Part shown: positions 56,489-64,000 of the stretch, one piece after another
Layout: each line of letters opens with the position of its first letter
Numbering within the stretch: the first letter of the stretch is position 1
Assembly: GCF_016756495.1 (NCBI RefSeq)
Contig: NZ_AP023243.1
Location: 6,886,501 to 6,950,500, forward strand
DNA from: Mesorhizobium sp. 113-3-3
Lineage (GTDB): Bacteria; Pseudomonadota; Alphaproteobacteria; Rhizobiales; Rhizobiaceae
Reading direction: 5' to 3'
DNA length: 64,000 nucleotides
Notes under the pieces: generated by a model
The model's database searches: none
The model's input: the letters and a program-made list of their open reading frames with translations, nothing else
Told to the model about the DNA's origin: nothing
Made by a program: the position numbers and the translations under genes

Positions 56489-57673
56489 GTGCGCAGTCGC
56501 TGGACGATCCTTGCTGTCCTGTTTGCCGCGCGCGCAGCAATGGCGTTTCAGTTTCAGAGCGTCGGCGCCGTCGCGCCTCTTATCAGCGGTAGCGTCGGTG
56601 CGAGCCTGGCCGACATTGGCATTTTAATCGGCCTCTATCTTGCACCGGGAGTCGCATTGGCCCTGCCTGGCGCGACCATCGGCGAGCGCTATGGCGACAA
56701 GGCGACCGTTCTCGCCGGTCTCCTGATGATGCTGGTGGGTGAAATGCTGATGGCGGCATCGCCTTTGTGGACCCTGCAAGTCGGCGGCCGTTTGATAAGC
56801 GGCACTGGCGGCGTTCTCCTGAACGTCCTGATGACCAAGATGGTCGCCGACTGGTTTGCCGGCCGGGAAATCGCAACCGCCATGGCCATCTACATCAACT
56901 CGTGGCCAGCGGGCATCGCCATTGCACTCGTGGTGCTGCCGCCAATCGGAACAACATTCGGGGTAACCGCCGTGGGCATTGCCGTTTCGGTCCTGGTCAT
57001 CGCCGCCATCGGCCTGATAACGTTCATCTATCGCACCCCGGAGGGATCGCCCGCCAGTGGTGTCGAACGCGCTGGCATTTCGGCGGGGACAGCCTATGCC
57101 CTCATCGCCGCCGGCCTGATCTGGTGCCTCTACAATGTCGGCTTCGCAATGGTCTTCAGCTTCGGTCCGTCGATGCTCGTCGAGCGCGGGTGGTCAAACG
57201 CCGCAGCGGGATCGACGATCAGCGTCGTGCTTTGGCTCGCGACCCTTTCGGTCCCTCTGGGTGGCTTCCTGGCCGATCGCACCAAACGCAGCGGCGCTGT
57301 TCTAGCCATAGGCTGTTCAGGCTTTGCATTCCTGGTGCTGCTTCTGTCGCGAAACGGACCGGCGCTGCTCCTCGGCATTGCTATGGGGATCGTGTGCGGC
57401 TTGCCTGCCGGCGCGATTGTGAGCTTGCCCACGCGGGTGCTCGAGCAGAAGACGCGATCGATCGGGATGGGAGTGTTCTACACCGTCTACTATGCCGGCA
57501 TGCTGGCTGCGCCGGTGATCGGCGGCAAACTTGCAACCTGGGCCGGCACGGCGGCCGCCGCGCTCGCTTTCGGCGCTGCCGCTCTCTTCCTTTGCCCTCT
57601 CCTTCTTTGGTCATTTTACCGGATCAGCCGCCTCTCACGGCCGATGGTGGCACCATCCAGGCAAGGCGGCTAG
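56489..57673 (+). CDS. MFS transporter
   Basis: 394 residues with 12 predicted helices. The loop GATIGERYGDKATVLAGLLM and GGFLADRTKRSGAVL are the two MFS loop motifs. It resembles CynX/NimT-type members. The start is GTG 56489 with GGGGGAA ahead. It lies 22 bp after the oxidase relic. Confidence 0.85.
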   Translation: MRSRWTILAVLFAARAAMAFQFQSVGAVAPLISGSVGASLADIGILIGLYLAPGVALALPGATIGERYGDKATVLAGLLMMLVGEMLMAASPLWTLQVGGRLISGTGGVLLNVLMTKMVADWFAGREIATAMAIYINSWPAGIAIALVVLPPIGTTFGVTAVGIAVSVLVIAAIGLITFIYRTPEGSPASGVERAGISAGTAYALIAAGLIWCLYNVGFAMVFSFGPSMLVERGWSNAAAGSTISVVLWLATLSVPLGGFLADRTKRSGAVLAIGCSGFAFLVLLLSRNGPALLLGIAMGIVCGLPAGAIVSLPTRVLEQKTRSIGMGVFYTVYYAGMLAAPVIGGKLATWAGTAAAALAFGAAALFLCPLLLWSFYRISRLSRPMVAPSRQGG

Positions 57674-57744
57674 TCGCACCGATATTGCTGGTAACGCGAC
57701 ATCAGCACGGTTTCCCGGCTCCCGGTCTGACCGATCCTATGGCA

Positions 57745-58077
57745 CTACTCTGGCACTACCGGGGCGGCAATCGAGACAATCCGCGCGGAATAGATTCCGT
57801 CAGCGCCCACGGCGTCCAGCATCACGATGTTACCGCTCTGTTTTGAAAAATCGAGCGGAACAAGAGGTGCGCCCGGGCTGCCCGACGAGACCGAGACCTC
57901 GAGGCTCACCAGCTGTTGGCTTTCGACGAGAGCAAAACCAGCAGTGTGCCCTCCGCCCTGATGTAACCAACATAGCAATCCTTTGCGACCAGGGCGAGCA
58001 CAGCTTCGGTCCGGTATTCCGCGGACTAGGAAGCGCCATTCGAGACCGACAAGGCACTCGCTATGGTGATGAGACAT
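57745..58077 (-). CDS. Uncertain, possibly a broken gene
   Basis: The C-terminal half (QQLVSLEVSVSSGSPGAPLV, then NIVMLDAVGADGIYSARIVS) looks like real protein. The N-terminal half does not. A second frame from about 58105 (MAKPYKTAGKCLITIASALS) would fit a better start but stops early. Probably a frameshifted small secreted protein. Confidence 0.35.
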   Translation of the reverse strand: MSHHHSECLVGLEWRFLVRGIPDRSCARPGRKGLLCWLHQGGGHTAGFALVESQQLVSLEVSVSSGSPGAPLVPLDFSKQSGNIVMLDAVGADGIYSARIVSIAAPVVPE

Positions 58078-58488
58078 TTACCGGCCGTCTTGTAGGGCTT
58101 GGCCATACGTGTCCTCCCTCTCTTGCGGCGGAAAGTGACCAGGCCACCCGTTCAAACGTGAATAATTTCCAATATAAACATTACGGTACTCTGATAGTAT
58201 GGCCAATTTCTCACAGAATTGTAATTTCGGCAGAAGTAATAACCTCAAATTGGCTCATGCTACCTCGTGTAACACCTACCTGAAGGGAGAATGCATCGGT
58301 TAAGGTGTTTTCCCGGCACCGCAGTCAACATACAGCATTTAACGCACGCGGACGGATTTATTACAAAACTGTAACTCGCCAGACAGGTTGAGGTGAAGTC
58401 AGCGCCCTATGCTGCTGATGTCGGCTGCTTCAGCTGACATACGATGAACCATGAGCCGGCAGACCGGCTCCGAAGAAGGAAATCACGC
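58078..58488. other. AT-rich promoter stretch
   Basis: About 410 bp with no gene. The middle part (58150-58380) is clearly AT-rich and probably carries the promoter of the small secreted protein gene that follows. I see no repeat or clear operator. Confidence 0.4.
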
Positions 58489-58746
58489 ATGAAGAATCTG
58501 ACCCTCGCCCTTGCTCTCGGCACGCTTGCTCTTGCCGTTCCGTTGTCATCTGTGTTCGCGGCCAATGTGCCTTGCGAGGAAATGCTCAAGACGTTGCGCG
58601 CAACCGAAGCCACCGCAAAGACGAGCGACGCGGATAAGGCCAAGATTGCCGATCTTGAGACCAAAGGCATCGAGCGGTGCAATGCTGACGACGACAAGCG
58701 TGCGGACGACTTCTTCACCCAGGCCATGAAAGTCATGGGCAAGTAG
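58489..58746 (+). CDS. Small secreted protein
   Basis: 85 residues, signal peptide LTLALALGTLALAVPLSSVFA. The mature helical part VPCEEMLKTLRATEATAKTS has two Cys (PCEE and ERCN). AAGGA lies nine bases before ATG 58489. It is 42 bp before the COG4705 gene and probably co-transcribed. Confidence 0.75.
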   Translation: MKNLTLALALGTLALAVPLSSVFAANVPCEEMLKTLRATEATAKTSDADKAKIADLETKGIERCNADDDKRADDFFTQAMKVMGK

Positions 58747-58788
58747 GCCAGCCGACAACAATCAACGCCTCGATCACAGGACACCATC

Positions 58789-59583
58789 ATGCCGCTCTCA
58801 AGCTATCAACCGGTCCAACGGGCCGCAAACCGTGTACCGGACGTCACCGTGGATTTCTGGCTGATCAAACTCATGGCCGTGACCATGGGTGAAACGGCGG
58901 CGGACTACCTCGCCGTCAACCTCGGCCTCGGGCTGACGATGACATCGCTGATCATGACTGGTGTCCTGCTGGTCGCCCTGGTCTTCCAATTCGCCCAAAA
59001 GCGCTACATTCCTTGGGCCTATTGGCTAGCTGTTGTGCTGATCAGCGTCGTGGGTACGCTGGTTACCGACAATCTCGTCGACAATTTCGGCGTGCGCCTG
59101 GAAACGACAACGGTGGCGTTCAGCGTCGTTCTCGCTGCGACATTTGCCGTCTGGTACGCCAGCGAAAGAACACTGTCGATCCACACCATCTACACGACCA
59201 AACGTGAAGTCTTCTACTGGCTGGCAATCCTCTTTACGTTCTCGCTGGGAACGGCCGCAGGCGATTTGGTCGCCGAAACATTCAACATGGGCTATCTGAC
59301 GACCGGCCTTTTGTTTGGTGGCGTGATCGCCGTGATCGCCCTGGCCTACTATGTCTTCAGGCTGAATGGGATCCTCGCTTTCTGGCTTGCGTATATCCTG
59401 ACAAGGCCATTGGGCGCCTCGTTTGGTGACTTGCTGTCGCAACCCCTTGAATATGGTGGCTTGGGTTTTGGCACGACCTTAACGAGCGTGATCTTCCTCG
59501 GCTGCATAGCCGCCCTTGTCTTCTACATGAGCATTAAGAGGCGCGATGTGCCGCTCGGCGAAGGCTTGGTCGAGACAGATTAA
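58789..59583 (+). CDS. COG4705-family integral membrane protein
   Basis: 264 residues with eight or nine helices. Internal repetition is visible: KLMAVTMGETAADYLAVN, TLVTDNLVDNFG, TFSLGTAAGDLVAETFNMGY and PLGASFGDLLSQP each carry a G-(E/D) turn. This pattern is COG4705. The family is uncharacterised; one old note links it to regulation in amylase-type genes, which I do not rely on. It precedes a broken two-component system. Confidence 0.8.
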   Translation: MPLSSYQPVQRAANRVPDVTVDFWLIKLMAVTMGETAADYLAVNLGLGLTMTSLIMTGVLLVALVFQFAQKRYIPWAYWLAVVLISVVGTLVTDNLVDNFGVRLETTTVAFSVVLAATFAVWYASERTLSIHTIYTTKREVFYWLAILFTFSLGTAAGDLVAETFNMGYLTTGLLFGGVIAVIALAYYVFRLNGILAFWLAYILTRPLGASFGDLLSQPLEYGGLGFGTTLTSVIFLGCIAALVFYMSIKRRDVPLGEGLVETD

Positions 59584-59720
59584 TCGACTTGGGTTGGTGA
59601 ATATCTTGCTCCGACATGGAAGCCGTAACGGCTCAGCAAAAGGTATGAGCAACAAGATCGTGGTCCAACCACAAGCGGCTGGCGATGTGTCGCTAGCCGA
59701 TATACTATGTTGATATTCAT

Positions 59721-60370
59721 GTGGGCAGGGGACGACTGGCAATACGAATTCTTATTTTAGAGGACGACGCTAGAACGTCACAATATATCGCCAACGGTCT
59801 GTCGGAGGCCGGTCACGTCTGCGATATCTTGGTCAACGGACACGACGCCCTGTTTGCTGCAACAAGCAGTACTTACGACGTGATCGTCGCCGACAGGATG
59901 GTTCCTGGCCTCGACGGCCTGTCGATGATCAAGGCAGCCCGCGCCGCCGGTGTGCGCACGCCCGCTATTTTCCTGGCGTCGGTCGGTGGCCTCGACGACC
60001 GCGTCGAAGGACTGGAAGCGGGCGGCGACGATTATCTCGTGAAGCCATTCGCCTTTTCCGAGCTACTCGCCCGCGTCAACGCCCTGGGTCGCCGGCCGGC
60101 GGCTCAAGACCAGAAGACCACCTTTCGGGTCGCGACCTCGAGATGGACCTGATCATGCGCCGTGTTACGCGCGGTGGCCAGACCATCGACCTCCAGCCAC
60201 GGGAATTCGGCCTGCTTGAGGTACTTCTGCGTGGCGAAGGGCGGGTCATCACAAGGACCATGCTCCTTGAACGTGTCTGGGACTTCCATTTCGACCCCAA
60301 AACCAGCGTGGTCGAGACGATATCAGTCGGCTGCGAAAGAAAATTGCTAAGCCTTTCGAAACCTAACTAA
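59721..60370 (+). pseudogene. OmpR-type response regulator, frameshifted
   Basis: The receiver is intact: RILILEDDARTSQYIANGLS, phosphorylation site DVIVADRMVPGLDG and DDYLVKPFAFSELLARVNAL. At about 60130 the frame shifts into MDLIMRRVTRGGQTIDLQPR, the winged helix. A further one-base loss near 60318 turns the THISRLRKK end into nonsense. Not functional. Confidence 0.85.
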
Positions 60371-60389
60371 CTACAGGCTTTTTCGGAGC

Positions 60390-61700
60390 ACGCCTTTTCG
60401 GCTTGCGTTGACGTTTGCATTCCTGTTCGTGCTCGCTTTCATAGTCTCCGGCGGTATCGTGTATCGCCTGATGAGCCTCGACTTGGCCGACCGTCTAGAT
60501 GAGTCTATCCGGGAAACCTACTCTGTCGTCGCGGCAACCTACGGCGCAAACGATCTTGATGATCTGATCGCCACGGTCGACAGCCATTCCAAGATCAGCA
60601 CCAAGAAAGAACAGCTCTATTCACTCACAGGCTCGAACGGCAAGCATCTCGCCGGCTACTTCATCGCGACCGCCCTTCCCGAAGGATTCTCAATCGTCAG
60701 TACCCAGACGCTGGAGATAACGTCAGACGCGCGGTATCGGGCCTATTCAGGCTTGGTCGGGGGAAACAACCTGACAATAGTCTTCAGCCTGCCCGAAACC
60801 GAGGAGCTGGAGACCATCGTCCTCATGAGTTTTGGCTGGGGAACACTCATCGTCAGAGGCCTCGCTGTGATCGGAGGTGCCCTGCTCGCATCCCGCGTCC
60901 AGCGACGACTGGACGGGATTGCCGCGACGATGGTGGACGTATCACACGGCCGGCTCAGCGCCCGCATTCCACTGACCGGAAATGGGGACGACATCGACGT
61001 GGTTTCCGGCCAGGGTAACGCCGCGCTTGATCGTCTTTCAGCCCTCGTTGACGGTATGAAACAGGTCAGCACCAACATCGCGCACAACCTGAAAACCCCA
61101 CTGAACCGGCTGCAGATGATATTGGGTACAGCGATCCCAAAGGCCGAACAGGGCCAGGCCGTGACCGAATAGCTCGCCGAGGCCCGGCCGAGGGCCTCGA
61201 GATCAATGAAACGTTCGACGCACTGCTTCGTATCGCCCAGATTGAGGCTGGCGCACGCAAGGCGCGGTTTTAGGACCTGGATCTCAACAGCGTTGTTGAC
61301 GCTATTGTTGAGGTCTACGCCGACGTTGCGGAGGATGACGGCAAGTCGCTGTTGGCAGCACCACTACAAGTCGGGGGAGCCCCCAATGATGGAGATAGGG
61401 AGCTCCTAACCCAGATGTTCGCGAACTTGGCGGAAATGCCCTGAGACACTGTCCCGAAGGCACGCTACCGGTTATCGACAGCGCGGCGGTCGGGTCGCAT
61501 CCTCGCGACGGTCCGCGACACCGGGCCAGGCATTCCCGCCGAAGAGCGCGAAAAGGTCTTCCAGAGGCTTTACCGACTTGACACCAGCCGGTCCACGCCA
61601 GGGAGCGGTCTCGGACTAAGCCTTGTGAGGGCAATAGCAGACTTACATGGCGCGACCATAGCGCTTGAAGACTCTGGACCCGGCTTGGCAGTTATCGTGG
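60390..61700 (+). pseudogene. Sensor histidine kinase, broken
   Basis: The N-terminal part is readable: a membrane helix (FAFLFVLAFIVSGGIVYRLM), an outer domain, a second helix, HAMP and the phospho-accepting box STNIAHNLKTPLNRL. The frame ends at a TAG near 61170. Beyond it, more stops and shifts interrupt the ATPase part, still recognisable as VRDTGPGIPAEEREKVFQRL and TPGSGLGLSLVRAIADLHGA. Partner of the broken regulator just upstream. Confidence 0.85.
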
Positions 61701-61846
61701 CTTTCCAGCAGCCGATTAATCAACTGTGCAGGCGCGAAGGCTGCCTTGGGAAGCTTACCGATCCGTATAGGTGCGGCGACCTCGCTGTAAGTTTGACGCG
61801 GTAGATTGAACGCACTGTCTGTTCAATTGGAAAGGCCGCAACAATT

Positions 61847-62446
61847 ATGACACGTATTTCTTCAACGACCCGCACTCTGCCTACTTTGACGCTCGCCATG
61901 GCCTTGGGAGCCATGGGGGCATTTCTTCCAGCTATCGGCGGCCAGGCCGCGGCCGCTGAAAAGGCTGTCCCTGCGGAAAAGAACCCTCCCGGCGATATCC
62001 CGGACTCCCAAGTCTTCATCGACTACGCATCCTCACAGGGTTTTACGATGAAGGTGCCGGAGGGCTGGGCGCGATCGGATCGTGCCGACGGCGCAAGCTT
62101 CATTGATAAGCTCGACGGCGTTGTTGTCTCTGCGTCCAAGGCGGCCACCGCGCCGACGGTCGAGAGCGCCAAGGCAACGTCTGTTCCGGAGCTGGAGAAG
62201 GCCGAACGCGCCGTGAAGGTTACCGCAGTCAAGGAGGTCAAGCTGCCGGCAGGTCCAGCCATCCGCATCGTTTACACATCCAATTCCGAACCCAATGCCG
62301 TCACCAACAAGCAAATCCGGCTCGAGAACGAGCGCTACCTCTATTTCAAGGATGGCAAGCTGGTCACGCTTGAACTCTATGCGCCCAAGGGCGCGGACAA
62401 CGTCGATCAATGGCAGCTGATGTCCAACTCGTTCACGTGGAAGTGA
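61847..62446 (+). CDS. Periplasmic protein of an ABC export locus
   Basis: 199 residues with a signal peptide (TLAMALGAMGAFLPAIGGQA). The mature part GFTMKVPEGWARSDRADGAS resembles PsbP/Mog1-type small folds seen in lipoprotein or membrane-export systems. It ends one base before the first ATPase gene. Its role in the ABC system is inferred from position. Confidence 0.65.
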   Translation: MTRISSTTRTLPTLTLAMALGAMGAFLPAIGGQAAAAEKAVPAEKNPPGDIPDSQVFIDYASSQGFTMKVPEGWARSDRADGASFIDKLDGVVVSASKAATAPTVESAKATSVPELEKAERAVKVTAVKEVKLPAGPAIRIVYTSNSEPNAVTNKQIRLENERYLYFKDGKLVTLELYAPKGADNVDQWQLMSNSFTWK

Positions 62447-62447
62447 C

Positions 62448-63110
62448 ATGCCTATCCTTGAAGCGCATGAGCTCTACCGGTTCTTCCACATCGGGGATGA
62501 CGAGACCGCCGCATTGCGCGGCGTTAGTTTTCAGCTCTCCGCCGGCGAGATCGTTGCATTGACGGGGCCGTCGGGGAGCGGCAAGTCCACGCTTCTATCC
62601 TGCCTAACCGGGCTGGACGAGCCTGATGGCGGCCATGTCGAAGTGTCCGGGATGCGTTTGACCCGGCGATCGGAGGCTGAACGCACACGCATCCGCGCCG
62701 CCAGTTTCGGCATCCTCCTGCAGTCTGGGAACCTGTACGGACATCTGACCGTCGAACAGAACCTTCGCTTCCAGATGCTCCTGGCCGGAAAACCGGACGA
62801 GAAGCGACTAGCCGCCCTCCTGGAGGGGGTCGGCTTGTCGCACCGTGCAACGGCATTTTCCACCCAGCTGTCCGGTGGCGAAACGGCGCGTGCGGGCCTC
62901 GCCGTGGCCTTGGCCGCCGACCCTCCCATTCTGGTTGCCGATGAACCCACTGCCGAAGTCGATCGCGAGACGGAATCCAGGCTCATTGGCCATTTCGAGG
63001 CGAGGCGCGAGGCGGGATTGGCAACCCTCCTGGCGACGCACAGCGAAGCGCTGGCGCACCGAGCCGACCGGATTGTCAGGCTGAAAGACGGGAGGATCGT
63101 CAGTGAGTGA
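62448..63110 (+). CDS. ABC transporter ATP-binding protein (LolD/MacB type)
   Basis: 220 residues. Walker A GPSGSGKST, Q-loop region SFGILLQSGNLYGHL, signature LSGGE and Walker B ILVADEPTAE are intact. The signature lacks the usual Q-(R/Q) after GG(E) (LSGGETARAG). It overlaps the next ATPase gene by eight bases. Such ATPases drive FtsX-type permeases that move lipoproteins, peptides or drugs across the envelope. Confidence 0.88.
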   Translation: MPILEAHELYRFFHIGDDETAALRGVSFQLSAGEIVALTGPSGSGKSTLLSCLTGLDEPDGGHVEVSGMRLTRRSEAERTRIRAASFGILLQSGNLYGHLTVEQNLRFQMLLAGKPDEKRLAALLEGVGLSHRATAFSTQLSGGETARAGLAVALAADPPILVADEPTAEVDRETESRLIGHFEARREAGLATLLATHSEALAHRADRIVRLKDGRIVSE

Positions 63111-63783
63111 AACACTCGTTGTTGGCAAAGGCCTCGGCCGAGACTTCCACGACGGCAACGCCGGCCTGGTCAGGGTCTTGAGCGACGTCGACTGCGAGAT
63201 CGTCAGCGGTGCGCGCATTGCCCTGGTTGGCCCCTCCGGAAGCGGCAAGTCCACCCTGCTGCATATTCTTGGCGGACTGGATAAGCAGACAGCGGGCACA
63301 GTGGAATGGCCTGGCCTCGGTTCGTTCGAGGAACTGAGGCCGCGTCACATCGGATTCGTATTCCAGACCCCTAGCTTGTTTCCAGCGCTCACAGCGGTTC
63401 AGAATGTCGAATTGCCGCTGATATTGGGCGGCAAAGTCCCCACGGACAACGCCACAGCGATGTCGCTACTTGAGGCCTTTGGCCTTGCCGAGGTCGCCGA
63501 TAAATTGCCGGAGGAGTTGTCAGGAGGACAGGCACAGAGAGTGGCAATGGCCCGCGCGCTTGTAATTGGGCCAAAACTCATTCTGGCGGACGAGCCGACA
63601 GGGCAGTTGGACAGCGTGACGGCGCAACTCTTCTTTGACGTCCTTCTCAAAGGATTGGAAGGCACAGACGTGGCCCTCGTCATCGCGACACATGACGAGG
63701 CTGTGGCCGCCCGGATGGCGACGCGCTGGACAATGGACCATGGACGCCTTGTTTGTGGTCGTCGCAGAAACGAGGCGGCATGA
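63103..63783 (+). CDS. ABC transporter ATP-binding protein, second copy
   Basis: 226 residues. Walker A GPSGSGKST, VFQTPSLFPALTAVQNV, signature LSGGQAQRVAMARAL and Walker B LILADEPTGQLD are canonical. It is only a moderate match to its neighbour, so the pair likely forms a heterodimer. Its stop codon overlaps the start of the permease gene (ATGA). Confidence 0.9.
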   Translation: MSETLVVGKGLGRDFHDGNAGLVRVLSDVDCEIVSGARIALVGPSGSGKSTLLHILGGLDKQTAGTVEWPGLGSFEELRPRHIGFVFQTPSLFPALTAVQNVELPLILGGKVPTDNATAMSLLEAFGLAEVADKLPEELSGGQAQRVAMARALVIGPKLILADEPTGQLDSVTAQLFFDVLLKGLEGTDVALVIATHDEAVAARMATRWTMDHGRLVCGRRRNEAA

Positions 63784-64000
63784 TGTATTTCCTCTGGGTC
63801 CGTGGGATACTCGCCCGCCGCTCTCTCCGTGTCGCCGGCTCGACCGCCGGCGTGGCCCTGGCAGTGATGCTCCTTGCCGTGGTGGGCCTGTTCCTCGTCA
63901 ACGCCGGAAACTCCATGACGGCCCGCGCCATCTCGGCCGTTCCAATCGATTGGCAGGTGCAGGTGATCCCAGGAGCCGATCCCGACCTTGTCGGCAAGGC
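63780..64000 (+). CDS. FtsX-type ABC permease, 5' part only
   Basis: The first 73 codons are inside the window. FLWVRGILARRSLRVAGSTA and GVALAVMLLAVVGLFLVNAG form the first membrane helix, as in MacB/FtsX permeases. The gene continues beyond the right edge. ATG 63780 and 63783 are both possible. Confidence 0.8.
   Translation, partial: MMYFLWVRGILARRSLRVAGSTAGVALAVMLLAVVGLFLVNAGNSMTARAISAVPIDWQVQVIPGADPDLVGK

Overview
The window reads as accessory or symbiotic DNA of a rhizobium, most likely Mesorhizobium (inference). The pointers are a groEL 3' end with the usual Gly/Met tail, a NodD-type nod box in front of noeK-noeJ (GDP-mannose supply for Nod-factor fucosylation), a broken nifA, a SyrB-like regulator, several DUF768 genes (a family I know mainly from Mesorhizobium), DUF1515 and DUF1236 genes, a P4-type integrase next to tRNA 3' ends, and many pseudogenes and transposon scraps.

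Region 1 (1-10.8 kb): groEL 3' end with a terminator, gabD-type aldehyde dehydrogenase, a SyrB-like regulator, a di-haem peroxidase, two tiny genes, then the minus-strand noeK-noeJ pair with its nod box. Ghost fragments of queD, fic and thiC lie at 0.85-3.06 kb. They are decayed copies of genes still present at 10.9-16 kb, so a fic-que-thi block was once duplicated here.

Region 2 (10.8-19.3 kb): a frameshifted fic gene, then queC-queD-queE behind a preQ1-I-like riboswitch whose tail contains the queC ribosome binding site. A queF stub of 38 codons follows. Next come a TPP riboswitch and thiC-thiO-thiS-thiG-thiE-thiD, all closely packed or overlapping. The que genes would make preQ0 and stop there locally. 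The thi genes cover both halves of thiamine phosphate synthesis except some sulfur and DXP supply steps.

Region 3 (19.3-24.5 kb): a luciferase-like flavin oxidoreductase and a HisC-type aminotransferase on the minus strand, a nifA relic lacking its AAA+ core, and a protein with a possible E2-like segment and a SEC-C zinc motif.

Region 4 (24.5-38 kb): envelope and mobile DNA. A lipoprotein plus anchored thermonuclease module occurs twice (25.3-28.0 and 34.2-35.4 kb). The first copy is split by an IS701-type element with perfect 17-bp ends and a CTAG target duplication. Between the copies are an ISAs1 relic, a tyrosine integrase, tRNA-end att candidates, and an XRE regulator divergent from an unknown gene across a palindromic operator.

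Region 5 (38-51 kb): many small genes, including a repeated small-protein family (signature GEWxV...QRxRLGL, three intact copies plus relics), DUF768 copies in several states of decay, XRE and ArsR regulators, a PRC-barrel protein and membrane proteins.

Region 6 (51-64 kb): an NRAMP-family transporter, small secreted proteins, two methyltransferases (one broken), an MFS transporter, a COG4705-type membrane protein, a broken two-component pair, and an apparently intact ABC export system (two ATPases and the start of a permease) running off the right edge.
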